DNA from: Dryocola sp032000125
GTDB taxonomy: Bacteria; Pseudomonadota; Gammaproteobacteria; Enterobacterales; Enterobacteriaceae
NCBI GenBank assembly: GCA_032000125.1
Contig: DAMALH010000015.1
Coordinates: forward strand, 1-64,000
Direction of reading: 5' to 3'
Length of the DNA stretch: 64,000 bases
A program made the position numbers and the translations under genes. Each line of letters opens with the position of its first letter. Position 1 is the first letter of the stretch. Below the pieces are notes generated by a model, which ran no database searches, had not been told where the DNA came from, and saw only the letters and a list, made by a program, of their open reading frames with translations. Positions 43,840 to 53,623 of this stretch are shown here, piece by piece.

Positions 43840-43857
43840 AGCGTACACGTGTTAGCT
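43840..43857. promoter_or_regulatory. FabR site of fabA
   Basis: AGCGTACACGTGTTAGCT is a near-palindrome directly after the FadR site, as in the E. coli fabA promoter. FabR represses unsaturated fatty acid synthesis here. Confidence 0.8.
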
Positions 43858-43895
43858 AACCTGCGTGCTTCATTATAAAAAGGCTTACTGTAGAC

Positions 43896-44414
43896 ATGGT
43901 AGATAAACGCGAATCCTATACAAAAGAAGATCTTCTTGCCTCTGGTCGTGGCGAACTGTTTGGCGCGGAAGGCCCACAGTTACCTGCGCCTTCCATGTTG
44001 ATGATGGACCGTGTGGTCAAAATGACCGAAGACGGCGGTAACTTCGATAAAGGCTACGTTGAAGCAGAATTAGACATTAATCCCGACCTGTGGTTCTTCG
44101 CTTGCCACTTCATCGGCGATCCGGTCATGCCTGGCTGTCTGGGCCTGGATGCGATGTGGCAACTGGTAGGCTTCTACCTCGGCTGGCTGGGCGGCGAAGG
44201 GAAAGGACGTGCGCTAGGCGTGGGTGAAGTTAAATTTACCGGCCAGGTACTGCCAACCGCGAAAAAGGTGACCTACCGTATTCACTTCAAACGCATTGTA
44301 AATCGTCGCCTGATTATGGGCCTTGCTGACGGTGAAGTGCTGGTTGATGGCCGTGTAATCTACACCGCCGCCGATCTGAAAGTGGGCTTGTTTAAAGACA
44401 CCTCCACTTTCTAG
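43896..44414 (+). CDS. fabA: 3-hydroxydecanoyl-ACP dehydratase/isomerase FabA
   Basis: FabA dehydrates 3-hydroxydecanoyl-ACP and isomerises the product to the cis-3 form, the entry to unsaturated fatty acids. The 172 residues equal E. coli, with catalytic H71 (FACHFIGDPVMPGC) and D85. It has FadR and FabR sites upstream and a terminator downstream. Confidence 0.98.
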   Translation: MVDKRESYTKEDLLASGRGELFGAEGPQLPAPSMLMMDRVVKMTEDGGNFDKGYVEAELDINPDLWFFACHFIGDPVMPGCLGLDAMWQLVGFYLGWLGGEGKGRALGVGEVKFTGQVLPTAKKVTYRIHFKRIVNRRLIMGLADGEVLVDGRVIYTAADLKVGLFKDTSTF

Positions 44415-44428
44415 CCCTCTGAAACGTG

Positions 44429-44452
44429 AAACCTCCGCGCGGCGGAGGTTTC
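44429..44452. terminator. Terminator between fabA and rmf
   Basis: AAACCTCCGC-gc-GCGGAGGTTT lies between the convergent fabA and rmf genes. Confidence 0.85.
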
Positions 44453-44474
44453 ATTCAACTTAAAGAGACAGTGA

Positions 44475-44642
44475 TTACGCGGTAACCGCCCTGTCTTCCA
44501 TGGCTTCTCGCCAGCCTCCCATCCAGTACGACCTCTGATTTAGTGCCTGATAAGGACATATCTCTTTGGAGCGTCCTGCGATACCTGCTTGATAACCACG
44601 TTGATGAGCCCGTTCCAGGCGATCTCGTTTTTGTCTCTTCAT
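44475..44642 (-). CDS. rmf: Ribosome modulation factor
   Basis: Rmf binds the 30S subunit in stationary phase and drives formation of inactive 100S ribosome dimers. Translating the minus strand from the ATG at 44642 gives 55 residues: MKRQKRDRLERAHQRGYQAG at the start, then IAGRSKEICPYQALNQRS and a tail ending EDRAVTA. It aligns end to end with E. coli Rmf; strongly basic, and short enough to be missed by length filters. It sits beside fabA, as in E. coli. Confidence 0.95.
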   Translation of the reverse strand: MKRQKRDRLERAHQRGYQAGIAGRSKEICPYQALNQRSYWMGGWREAMEDRAVTA

Positions 44643-44838
44643 GCCTCGTTTCCCTCATTTCTTTATCTGGTGGAAAGAAAACAGTGATTACAAAACGTGC
44701 AACCACATGTAAGGGATACCTGTAAACAACGGCATCGTCAATGCGCAAAATTCACGCCAGTGTCATATTTGTGAGCTACTCAGAATATCATTTGTACAAA
44801 AACTGTGATGTCGCACAAGTAATACGCTCATGCCAAAA

Positions 44839-44883
44839 GAAAAGCTGCGCTTCGCCATGAAGGTGAAAAGCGCAGCTTTTTTG
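44839..44883. terminator. Terminator of pqiABC
   Basis: AAAAGCTGCGCTT pairs with AAGCGCAGCTTTT across an 18-base loop, with flanking A and T runs. It lies just after the pqiC stop. Confidence 0.75.
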
Positions 44884-44898
44884 TGCGGAAAAACCAGA

Positions 44899-45465
44899 TT
44901 AATTTACGCCAGCAAGCTGGCTAGCAATGCTCTGAGCCTCCTGCTGCCACGCCTGAGCAAGAGTTTTAACCATCGAGTCGTAGCCATCTTCTTGCTGTTT
45001 CAGCTCAAGATGGAACGGACGTTTTATCAGTTGTCCCTGATGATTGAGCAGCCATTCACCGCTGACAATAACTTTGCCATCGTAGCGGCCATGGAAACCT
45101 GTGACGTTCACATTCAGAATATCCTGATCGTTACCCAGCGGCTGAGAGGCGATCACCCAGCCGGGTAAAGCACCGCTGAGATTGCTCACCAGGGTATTCC
45201 GCAACTGTTGATCTAAAGGACTCGCCCATAGATTGCTGGTTGCAATAACAAACTGCACATCGCTGGTCTGATAAACGACGCCGTTTCCGGCGAGGTAATC
45301 AGGCACCGCAACCTGCTCGACCCATAAAAGATGGCTACCAGGCTTGCTCACCGCCTGCATAGCTGGCGAAGAGCCCTGAGGTAGCTGGTAATACGTTTTG
45401 CCATCTTCGCTGCTGCTGCAGGCGCTCAGCGCCAGCACAGCGATAACCGTTAGCCACTTTTTCAT
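44899..45465 (-). CDS. pqiC: Intermembrane transport lipoprotein PqiC
   Basis: PqiC (YmbA) is an outer-membrane lipoprotein that forms the receiving end of the PqiABC lipid transport bridge. The 188-residue precursor has a lipobox LSAC with the lipidated cysteine at 16, followed by SSSED. Its start overlaps the pqiB stop (ATGA), so the two are coupled. Confidence 0.95.
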   Translation of the reverse strand: MKKWLTVIAVLALSACSSSEDGKTYYQLPQGSSPAMQAVSKPGSHLLWVEQVAVPDYLAGNGVVYQTSDVQFVIATSNLWASPLDQQLRNTLVSNLSGALPGWVIASQPLGNDQDILNVNVTGFHGRYDGKVIVSGEWLLNHQGQLIKRPFHLELKQQEDGYDSMVKTLAQAWQQEAQSIASQLAGVN

Positions 45466-47102
45466 TCTTTAGCCCTCTTCGGCTGGGGATCTTTTTTCTC
45501 CTTCGCCTCAAAGATCAGCGAATTGCTCTTATCGTTTAAGGTGCGAAGCACCGGTTGCAGCTCCCGCAGAACCTGATCCAGACGCTGCATATCCGCCACC
45601 ATCTTGTTATAGGCCGCCGATCCCGGCTGGAAGCCCTGCATGCTGCGATTCAGCTCGCGCAGCGTTGCCTGCATGTTTTCCGGCAGCGACTGCGTGGACT
45701 TGTTGTTCATCAGCTTGTTAAGGCTATCGATCGTCTGCTGCAAACGCTGCATCGTGCGCTGGCTTTCAGCAAGCGACTTAGTAGTTTCCTCAATCATCGG
45801 GTTAAGCGGCAGATTGTTAATCTTATCCAGCGTGTCCAGCAGGCGCTGCTGAATTTGCGCCAGCCCGCCGCTCATCGTAGGAATGACTGGATAACCGCTA
45901 AAGCTCCTCATGCCCGTCATCGGTTCGGCCTTCGGATAGAAGTCGAGATCGATATACAGCGCACCGGTCAACAGGTTGCCGTTCTTCAGCGAGGCGCGCA
46001 GGCCGCGTTTGAGGAAGGCTGTCATGTTATCCTGGATATTAGTATCTCCGCCGATGACGTTCTGCAGACGTTCAGGCTCGATGCGAATCAGGATCGGGAT
46101 GCGGAAATCGTCATTCAGCGCCTGGCGCATGCCCGGGGTGAAGAACGGAACCTGAGCAACCGTACCCAGACGAATGCCCCGGAATTCTACCGGCGCACCC
46201 GGCTGCAGACCGCGGATAGAGTCCTTGAAGAACATCAGATAATCGATGTGCTGGGTATACAGCGAATCCTGGATGCTTCTCTGATCGTCAAAGAGCTTAT
46301 AATCCGCCCCCGGCTGCGCAGGCACCCCCAGATCCCAGCCCGCTGGAACGTCAAAGCTAACGCCTCCGCTAAACAGCGTCGCAAGCGATCCCATCTCAAC
46401 GCGCATCCCCTGAGAAGACATATCCACGGCGATACCGCTGTCTTTCCAGAAACGCACATTGCTGGTCACCAGGCTGTCGTTGGGCGCGCTGATAAAGAGC
46501 TGATAGCTGATGCGGCGTTTAGCGGCGTCAAAATTGCTGGTTTCAACGGAACCTACACGATAGCCGCGGAACAGCACCGGATCGCCGGGGTTAAGCTGCC
46601 CTGCTTTATCGCTATCAAGCGTAATGCGGATACCTTTCGCATCTGGCGATGCCAGAGGAGGAGAGTCAAGGAGCTTATAGCTATCGGGCCTGGCCCCTTT
46701 GACTCCGGGCTGCAGTTCAATATAGGCGCCCGAAAGCAAGGTGTTCAGCCCGGAAACGCCACCGCGCCCCACCTGCGGCTTCACGACCCAGAATACCGAG
46801 TCTTTATGCAGCAGTTTTTCCATGCCGGCGTTTAACCGCGCGGTAATTTCTACATGATGTAAATCATCGGACAGCACTGCGCTTTCCACCACGCCTACGT
46901 CAACGCTACGGCTCTTGATAGTCGTTTTGCCGCCTTCAATACCTTCGGCATTGGTGGTTATCAGGGTCACTTGCGGCCCCTGATGGCTGTAATGATAAAA
47001 CAGTATCCAGGCGCCAATAAGCGCGGTCACGATAGGGAAAATCCACACCGGGGACCAGTTTTTTACCTTGCGAACTTTTGCTTCCCCGCTTTTATTTTCC
47101 AT
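45462..47102 (-). CDS. pqiB: Intermembrane transport protein PqiB (MCE)
   Basis: PqiB forms a hexameric needle across the periplasm. The 546-residue protein has one N-terminal helix (WIFPIVTALIGAWILFY), three MCE domains (about 40-140, 155-270 and 280-390; each begins like ITTNAEGIEGGKTTIK or LRPGAPVEFRGIRLG) and a C-terminal coiled coil (about 410-530). Its start overlaps the pqiA end by 11 bases. Confidence 0.97.
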   Translation of the reverse strand: MENKSGEAKVRKVKNWSPVWIFPIVTALIGAWILFYHYSHQGPQVTLITTNAEGIEGGKTTIKSRSVDVGVVESAVLSDDLHHVEITARLNAGMEKLLHKDSVFWVVKPQVGRGGVSGLNTLLSGAYIELQPGVKGARPDSYKLLDSPPLASPDAKGIRITLDSDKAGQLNPGDPVLFRGYRVGSVETSNFDAAKRRISYQLFISAPNDSLVTSNVRFWKDSGIAVDMSSQGMRVEMGSLATLFSGGVSFDVPAGWDLGVPAQPGADYKLFDDQRSIQDSLYTQHIDYLMFFKDSIRGLQPGAPVEFRGIRLGTVAQVPFFTPGMRQALNDDFRIPILIRIEPERLQNVIGGDTNIQDNMTAFLKRGLRASLKNGNLLTGALYIDLDFYPKAEPMTGMRSFSGYPVIPTMSGGLAQIQQRLLDTLDKINNLPLNPMIEETTKSLAESQRTMQRLQQTIDSLNKLMNNKSTQSLPENMQATLRELNRSMQGFQPGSAAYNKMVADMQRLDQVLRELQPVLRTLNDKSNSLIFEAKEKKDPQPKRAKE

Positions 47103-48360
47103 GCTCAGACGACTCCTCGTGAGTTGAATCCGGTGCGCGATCCCAGGACAAGCGAGGGTCGAAGGTCATCGCAGCAAACATTGTCAAAATTACCACCAGG
47201 GCGAACATTAACGCGCCAATCGCCGGGTAGATATTCATTAGCGCGCCCATTCTTACCAGCGCTGAGAGTACCGCTATCACAAAAACATCAATCATTGACC
47301 AGCGGCCAACAAATTCGACCACTTCATAAATCAGATGCATGCGTTCGCTGTCCCTCTTGCCGTGGCCTTTGGCATCCCAGCATAACCAGGCAATCGCCAG
47401 CATCTTCAGCGTCGGCACCATAATACTGGCGATAAATATCACCATGGCGACCGGATAAGAGCCTTCGCTCCACAGCAGTATGACCCCGGCAATAATAGTC
47501 GACGGCATTTTACTGCCCAGCAGCTCGGTTACCATAATCGGCAGAATATTCGCCGGCAGATAAAGCAGAATTGAGGTTATCAGCAGCGCGAGCGTCCACT
47601 GTAAGCTGTGCCTGCGCCTGATGTGGCCTTTGGTCTCGCAGCGCGGGCAAATCAGGCGATCCTCGGGCAGTATCGCCGTGCAGCAGGCGCAGGAACGCAG
47701 CCCCTGATGGATACCGGCAACGCCCACTTTCAGCGGCCGGTCAACGGCGGGCATCGGGCTAAGATCGTCCCAAAGCCTGCGTTTATCCACGCACTGAAAG
47801 GCCCGCAGTTGCAGAATGCAGAACAAACACCATGGCACAAAGCTGCTGCCCACGCCGATGTCGCCATAGGCCATCAGCTTGACAAAGCTCACCAGCACGC
47901 CGGCGAGGAAAATTTCAGCCATTCCCCAGGACTTAAGCTGAAACAGCGTCCGCGCCATGACGCGTTGCACATTGGCCGGCAACGCGGCCCGATTAACCAG
48001 CAGCAAAATGGTGACGAGGCAGAAAGCCGGCACCGCCTGAACAAACAGCATGAAGAAGGTGCCGAGGCTTGCGTAATCCTCGGAAAACATCACGCCTGGA
48101 ATTTCCAGCAGCGTAATTTCGCTGGCAACGCCTGCGACCTTCATATTGATAAACGGGAAAAGGTTGGCCAGCAAAAGCATAAACAGGGCCGACAGCGCGT
48201 AGGCCGTGGGCCGCTGACGCGGAGAAGGCCATTGCGTGATAAGCGTTGTGCCGCAACGTGGGCAGGCGGCCTTATGGCCGTCCTGCAGCGCTGGCAAAGC
48301 CACCAGCAAATCACATTGTGGGCACAATATGTGCGAACGAGCTTGATGCGTGGCACACAT
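47092..48360 (-). CDS. pqiA: Intermembrane transport protein PqiA
   Basis: PqiA is the inner-membrane part of PqiABC and is induced by paraquat (SoxRS) in E. coli. The 422-residue protein is a duplication: each half has a four-cysteine zinc-ribbon (CPQCDLLVALP... CPRCGTT near residue 14 and CACCTAILPEDRLICPRC near 230) followed by four helices. It is the first gene of the leftward operon, 16 bases after uup, so read-through from uup is possible. Confidence 0.96.
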   Translation of the reverse strand: MCATHQARSHILCPQCDLLVALPALQDGHKAACPRCGTTLITQWPSPRQRPTAYALSALFMLLLANLFPFINMKVAGVASEITLLEIPGVMFSEDYASLGTFFMLFVQAVPAFCLVTILLLVNRAALPANVQRVMARTLFQLKSWGMAEIFLAGVLVSFVKLMAYGDIGVGSSFVPWCLFCILQLRAFQCVDKRRLWDDLSPMPAVDRPLKVGVAGIHQGLRSCACCTAILPEDRLICPRCETKGHIRRRHSLQWTLALLITSILLYLPANILPIMVTELLGSKMPSTIIAGVILLWSEGSYPVAMVIFIASIMVPTLKMLAIAWLCWDAKGHGKRDSERMHLIYEVVEFVGRWSMIDVFVIAVLSALVRMGALMNIYPAIGALMFALVVILTMFAAMTFDPRLSWDRAPDSTHEESSEHGK

Positions 48361-48376
48361 ACCGGGTCTCCTTACG

Positions 48377-50281
48377 TTACGCGCCGTTTTTCAGAGACTC
48401 GAGGTACTCCCAGCGTTCAAAAGCGTCTTCCAGCGCTTTTTCGGCGGCGGCCAGTTCGCTCAATACTTTTTGCGTTTCATCGTGCGACTGATTGAAAAAC
48501 TCAGCCCCGCCGACTTTTGCCTGTAGCGCTTCCAGCTCGGTCTCAAGTTCTTCAAGACGAAGCGGTAACTGCTCCAGCTCACGCTGCAGGTTATAGCTTA
48601 GTTTGCTATTGCTGCGTTTTGTAGCTTCGGTTTTAGCTTCGCTCTTCTGCTGCTTATCCGGCGCGGTTTCACGCAGCGAGCGCGCTGAACCCTGCTGGCC
48701 TTTTGCGTCGTGATAACCGCCAACGTATCGTCCGATACGCCCTTCGCCTTCGAAGATCCAGCATTCGGTCACGGTATTGTCCACGAACTGACGATCGTGG
48801 CTCACCAGCATCACGGTGCCCTGATAGCCGTCAATCAGCTCTTCAAGCAGTTCCAGCGTTTCAACGTCCAGATCGTTTGTCGGTTCATCAAGAATCAATA
48901 AATTGCTTGGCTTCAGGAATAAGCGCGCCAGTAACAGACGATTTCGCTCCCCGCCCGACAGCGCACGTACCGGCGTCATGGCGCGTTTGGGATGGAACAA
49001 GAAGTCCTGCAGGTAGCCCAGAACGTGGCGCGGCTTGCCGTTCACCATCACTTCCTGCTTGCCTTCTGCCAGGTTATCCATCACCGTGCGATCCGGATCG
49101 AGTTCCGCACGGTGCTGGTCAAAGTACGCCACTTCAAGCTTGGTTCCGCAGTGCACCCGGCCGCTGTCGGCCTGTAACTGGCCCAGCATCAGCTTAAGCA
49201 AAGTGGTTTTGCCACAGCCGTTTGGCCCAATCAGCGCAATTTTGTCGCTACGCTGAACCTGAGCGGAGAAGTCTTTCACCAGTTGTTTACCGGCAACCTG
49301 GTAGCAGACATCTTCCATTTCAAAGACGATCTTGCCTGAGCGAGCCGCCTCTTCCACCTGCATTTTGGCGCTGCCCATCACTTCGCGGCGTTCGCCACGT
49401 TCGCGACGCATCGCTTTAAGCGCACGCACACGACCCTCATTACGCGTGCGGCGGGCCTTAATTCCCTGACGGATCCACACTTCTTCCTGAGCCAGCTTGC
49501 GGTCGAACTCCGCGTTTTGCAGCTCTTCCACGCGCAAGGCTTCTTCTTTAGCCAGCAAATACCGATCGTAATCGCCCGGGTAAGAAACCAGTTTGCCGCG
49601 ATCCAAATCGACAATACGGGTTGCCATATTGCGAATAAAGGAACGGTCATGAGAAATGAAAATGATGCTGCCCTGGAACTCTTTTAAGAAGCCTTCCAGC
49701 CAGTCGATGGTTTCGATATCCAGGTGGTTCGTCGGCTCATCCAGCAGCAGTACGCGTGGAGAACTGACGAGTGCCCGGCCCAGCGCCGCTTTACGCAGCC
49801 AGCCGCCTGAAAGTGCGGACAGTTCGGTATCGGCATCCAGACCTAGCTGCTCAAGCACCTCATTAATACGGCTGTCCAGTTGCCACAGATTCTGGTGATC
49901 CAGAATCTCCTGGATGCGCGCCATTTCGTTAAGGTTTTTTTCGCTCGGATCGCTCATCACCTTATGCGAAATATCGTGATAGGCCTTCAGGTGTTCAGCC
50001 TGTTCTTCCACCCCTTCGGCAACGAAATCGTATACGGTGCCCGCCACGTTACGCGGTGGGTCCTGCTGCAGACGCGCCACAATCAGATCCTGCTCGTAAA
50101 CCATGCGGCCGTCGTCCAGCGGCAGTTCGCGATTAAGGATTTTCATCAGCGTGGATTTACCCGCGCCGTTACGGCCAACCAGGCAAACGCGTTCGTTTTC
50201 TTCGATATGAAGTTCGGTGTTATCTAACAGCGGCGCGTCGCTAAACGACAGCCAGGCACCGTGCATACTGATTAATGACAT
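48377..50281 (-). CDS. uup: ABC-F ATPase Uup
   Basis: Uup is a soluble ABC-F protein that acts at the ribosome and influences precise transposon excision. The 634-residue protein has two ATPase domains: Walker A GRNGAGKST (36-44) and GPNGCGKTT, each with LSGG and a LLDEPT/ILDEPT Walker B, and a C-terminal coiled coil (about 555-634) that binds DNA in E. coli. It begins five bases after the rlmL stop. Confidence 0.97.
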   Translation of the reverse strand: MSLISMHGAWLSFSDAPLLDNTELHIEENERVCLVGRNGAGKSTLMKILNRELPLDDGRMVYEQDLIVARLQQDPPRNVAGTVYDFVAEGVEEQAEHLKAYHDISHKVMSDPSEKNLNEMARIQEILDHQNLWQLDSRINEVLEQLGLDADTELSALSGGWLRKAALGRALVSSPRVLLLDEPTNHLDIETIDWLEGFLKEFQGSIIFISHDRSFIRNMATRIVDLDRGKLVSYPGDYDRYLLAKEEALRVEELQNAEFDRKLAQEEVWIRQGIKARRTRNEGRVRALKAMRRERGERREVMGSAKMQVEEAARSGKIVFEMEDVCYQVAGKQLVKDFSAQVQRSDKIALIGPNGCGKTTLLKLMLGQLQADSGRVHCGTKLEVAYFDQHRAELDPDRTVMDNLAEGKQEVMVNGKPRHVLGYLQDFLFHPKRAMTPVRALSGGERNRLLLARLFLKPSNLLILDEPTNDLDVETLELLEELIDGYQGTVMLVSHDRQFVDNTVTECWIFEGEGRIGRYVGGYHDAKGQQGSARSLRETAPDKQQKSEAKTEATKRSNSKLSYNLQRELEQLPLRLEELETELEALQAKVGGAEFFNQSHDETQKVLSELAAAEKALEDAFERWEYLESLKNGA

Positions 50282-50286
50282 GAAAA

Positions 50287-52404
50287 TTAATCCTTGGCTT
50301 TATGAGTGACAAGCCAGCAGTTATGGATCTGGCGATTACGGGCGAAGTCCTGCGACTGGGTTTTCTGGGTGATCTCTTGCGCGCTCAAGCCCAGCGCTGC
50401 CAGCCCATCAAAGTCCATTTTGAAGCCACGTTTATTGTTGGAGAACATAATGGTGCCCCCGTGGCGCAGCAGGCGATTGAGGTTTTTCATCAGGCCAATA
50501 TGATCGCGTTGCACGTCAAACGATTCTTCCATACGTTTTGAGTTGGAGAACGTTGGCGGATCGATAAAGATCAGATCGAACTGCTCGTCCGTTTCGCTAA
50601 GCCAGCCCAGACAATCTGCCTGGATCAGGCGATGGTTTCGACCGCTCAGGCCGTTAAGACGCAGGTTACGCTCCGCCCACTCCAGATAGGTGCGGGACAT
50701 ATCCACCGTGGTGGTGGTCTTCGCGCCGCCCAGGCCTGCGTGCACCGTGGCGCTGCCGGTGTAGGCAAACAGGTTAAGGAAATCTTTTCCTTTGCTCATT
50801 TTACCGAGCATATGACGTGCGATACGGTGATCGAGGAACAGGCCAGTATCAAGATAGTCTGTCAGGTTAACCCACAGGCGCGCGTTGTATTCGCCGACTT
50901 CCATAAAGTCGCCCTTCTCGCCCATCTTCTGGTACTGATTTTTACCTTTCTGGCGTTCACGCGTTTTCAGGACCAGCCGGTTAGACGGCAGCTCAAGCAC
51001 GGAAAGCGTGGCGGCAATCACATCGAACAGACGCTGACGCGCCTTGTTGGCATCTATGGTTTTTGGCGGCGCATATTCCTGCACCACAACCCAGTCGCCG
51101 TAGCGATCCACGGCTACGTTATAGTCCGGCAGATCTGCGTCATACACGCGATAGCATTCAATGCCTTCCTGACGCGCCCACTTATCGAGCTTCTTAATAT
51201 TCTTACGTAAACGGTTAGCGTAATCTTCAGCATGCTGGCCACCGACCGCGCCGGTAACGTTCTGCGCTAACTGATAGTTTTTCTGCACGCAGTCAAGCGG
51301 GCCATTTTTCGCTTTAAACTGACGCTCGGCGCGCAGCTGCAGGCAGTTCAGCAGATCCGGCGATGCGCTGAATAACGACAGGTTCCAGCCGCCAAAATGC
51401 GCCTTCATATTACGCCCAAGCATGCTGTGCAGCGCGATAAGCGCCGGTTCGCTATCCAGACGCTCGCCGTACGGCGGGTTGCTGACCACGGTGCCCGTTG
51501 GCCCTTCCGGCAGCGGGTTAGTGAGTCTGACGACGTCTTTCACTTCATAGCTGATAAGGCTGCCAAGCCCGGCACGGCGGGTGTTAACGCGCGCGCGTTC
51601 AATAACGCGAGGATCGTTATCGGAGCCAAAGAACCGGGAAGTATAGTCCCCAAGCCCTTTACGGGCGCGAACCTGTGCTTCGGTCGTCACTTCTTTCCAT
51701 AAATCTTCGTCGTGTTTCGCCCAGCCCAGGAAGCCCCAGTGCTTGCGGTGTAAACCCGGCGCGCGATCGGTTGCGATCATCGCGGCTTCAATCAGCAGCG
51801 TACCTGAGCCGCACATCGGGTCTAACAGCGGCGTGCCCGGCTGCCAGCCGGAACGCATAACAATAGCCGCCGCCAGGGTTTCTTTAATAGGCGCGGCTCC
51901 CGCGCTGTCACGATAGCCGCGCTGGTGCAAACCTTCGCCGCTTAAATCCAGCGCAATGCTGGCGGTGTCTTTATTGAGCCAGACGTTGATGCGTAAATCT
52001 GGTTGCTCGCGATCGACATTTGGACGCGGCAGGTTTTTACGGGTAAAGGAGTCAACGATTGCATCTTTGACTTTTAACGCGCCGTACTGGCTGTTACGAA
52101 TAACGTCGTTCAGGCCGCTGAAGTGCACAGCAAAAGTCGCATCCGGGCCAAAGATTGCCGGCCAGTCGATAACCTGCACGCCCAGATATAAATCCAGATC
52201 GCTATAAACGTTACACTCGCTAAGCGGCAGCAGAATGCGGGACGCGAGGCGGCTCCACATCAGGCTTTGGTAAACCAGACGAGAATCCCCCTGGTAATGT
52301 ACGCCGCCCTGAACGACCTGGCAGCCTTGCGCGCCGAGGCCTTCCAGTTCAGTTTTTAGCAGCTCTTCGAGCCCACGCGCCGTACTGGCAAACAGAGAAT
52401 TCAT
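50287..52404 (-). CDS. rlmL: 23S rRNA m2G2445/m7G2069 methyltransferase RlmL
   Basis: RlmL (RlmKL) fuses two methyltransferases that modify helix 74 of 23S rRNA. The 705-residue protein has a THUMP domain (about 45-155), the m2G methyltransferase (about 160-380; LLDPMCGSGTLLIEA and VVSNPPYGERL) and the m7G enzyme (about 450-700; LNLFAYTGSATVHAGLGGA and IFIDPPTFSN). It is divergent from ycbX. Confidence 0.97.
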   Translation of the reverse strand: MNSLFASTARGLEELLKTELEGLGAQGCQVVQGGVHYQGDSRLVYQSLMWSRLASRILLPLSECNVYSDLDLYLGVQVIDWPAIFGPDATFAVHFSGLNDVIRNSQYGALKVKDAIVDSFTRKNLPRPNVDREQPDLRINVWLNKDTASIALDLSGEGLHQRGYRDSAGAAPIKETLAAAIVMRSGWQPGTPLLDPMCGSGTLLIEAAMIATDRAPGLHRKHWGFLGWAKHDEDLWKEVTTEAQVRARKGLGDYTSRFFGSDNDPRVIERARVNTRRAGLGSLISYEVKDVVRLTNPLPEGPTGTVVSNPPYGERLDSEPALIALHSMLGRNMKAHFGGWNLSLFSASPDLLNCLQLRAERQFKAKNGPLDCVQKNYQLAQNVTGAVGGQHAEDYANRLRKNIKKLDKWARQEGIECYRVYDADLPDYNVAVDRYGDWVVVQEYAPPKTIDANKARQRLFDVIAATLSVLELPSNRLVLKTRERQKGKNQYQKMGEKGDFMEVGEYNARLWVNLTDYLDTGLFLDHRIARHMLGKMSKGKDFLNLFAYTGSATVHAGLGGAKTTTTVDMSRTYLEWAERNLRLNGLSGRNHRLIQADCLGWLSETDEQFDLIFIDPPTFSNSKRMEESFDVQRDHIGLMKNLNRLLRHGGTIMFSNNKRGFKMDFDGLAALGLSAQEITQKTQSQDFARNRQIHNCWLVTHKAKD

Positions 52405-52510
52405 ATCGTCACTTATTGTTCAGAAAAAGAAATAGTGGCGCATTATAGCTAATCCGCCACGCATGTCATAAAGTTGCCCTCTTATTATTTTTGCAGGCAA
52501 GGAGGGCAAC

Positions 52511-53623
52511 ATGATCGGTCTGGCTCAACTTTATATTCATCCGGTTAAATCAATGCGCGGACTTGCCCTCTCGCATGCGCAGGTAGCCACCAGCGGCCTG
52601 GCTTTCGACCGAATTTTTATGGTTACCGAGCCGGATGGTACTTTTATTACCGCCCGTCAATATCCGCAAATGGTGCTTTTTACTCCGGCAATCCTTCATG
52701 ACGGCCTGTATCTGAACGCGCCGGATGGCACTTCAGCCAGCGTGCGCTTTGCCGATTTTCAGCCAACACCTGCCGCAACCGAAGTCTGGGGCAACCACTT
52801 TACCGCCCTGATTGCACCCGATGACATCAATAGCTGGTTGAGCGGCTTCTTTTCACGTCCCGTGCAGCTGCGCTGGGTGGGCGAAGTGTTGACCCGTCGG
52901 GTTAAGCGCCATGAAGAAGTGCCGCTGTCCTTCGCCGACGGTTTCCCTTTCCTGCTGACTAACGAAGCCTCGCTGCGCGATTTGCAAAACCGCTGTCCGG
53001 CCAGCGTGAAGATGACGCAGTTCCGCCCAAACATTGTGATAACAGGCGCGCAGGCGTGGGAAGAAGATACCTGGCAGGTAGTGCGTATTGGCGGTGTGAC
53101 TTTTGATGTCGCTAAGCCGTGCAGCCGCTGCATCTTCACAACCGTCAGTCCTGAAAAAGGGCGTAAACATCCCGCAGGCGAACCACTGGCTACCCTGCAA
53201 AGCTTCCGCACCGCGCAAGATAATAACGACGTCGACTTCGGGCAGAACCTGATCGCGCGCAACAGCGGTATTATCCGCATCGGGGATGAGCTGGAAGTGC
53301 TGGCCCGTAAGCCCGCCAGAGCCTATGGCGCAGGCCGCGTTGAAGAAAGCATTGAGCCGGAAGTCCAGCCGGAAAGCACGGTGGCAATTGACTGGCAGGG
53401 ACAGGCTTTTCGCGGTAATAACCAGCAAATCTTGCTGGAGCAGCTTGAACAACAGGGTATACGCATTCCCTATTCCTGCCGTGCCGGAATTTGCGGAAGC
53501 TGTCGGATTCGTTTACTGGATGGCGAAGTCAAAGCGCTCAAGCAAAGCGCCGTAGACGCAGATGGCACCGTTTTATGCTGTAGCTGCGTGCCTGCAGGGG
53601 ACGTGAAGTTAGAAAAGCTTTAA
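52511..53623 (+). CDS. ycbX: MOSC-domain protein YcbX with ferredoxin domain
   Basis: YcbX is a molybdenum-cofactor-dependent enzyme that detoxifies N-hydroxylated base analogues in E. coli. The 370-residue protein has an N-terminal beta-barrel (LYIHPVKSMRGLALSHAQV), a MOSC domain with the conserved cysteine (CSRCIFTTV) and a C-terminal 2Fe-2S ferredoxin domain (YSCRAGICGSC and LCCSC). Its stop overlaps that of the convergent zapC by four bases. Confidence 0.96.
   Translation: MIGLAQLYIHPVKSMRGLALSHAQVATSGLAFDRIFMVTEPDGTFITARQYPQMVLFTPAILHDGLYLNAPDGTSASVRFADFQPTPAATEVWGNHFTALIAPDDINSWLSGFFSRPVQLRWVGEVLTRRVKRHEEVPLSFADGFPFLLTNEASLRDLQNRCPASVKMTQFRPNIVITGAQAWEEDTWQVVRIGGVTFDVAKPCSRCIFTTVSPEKGRKHPAGEPLATLQSFRTAQDNNDVDFGQNLIARNSGIIRIGDELEVLARKPARAYGAGRVEESIEPEVQPESTVAIDWQGQAFRGNNQQILLEQLEQQGIRIPYSCRAGICGSCRIRLLDGEVKALKQSAVDADGTVLCCSCVPAGDVKLEKL

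Noticed and set aside
45555..46835. 426-codon frame antisense to pqiB
   Set aside because: pqiB is a clear MCE protein on the other strand. The antisense frame follows from GC-rich third positions and encodes nothing recognisable.
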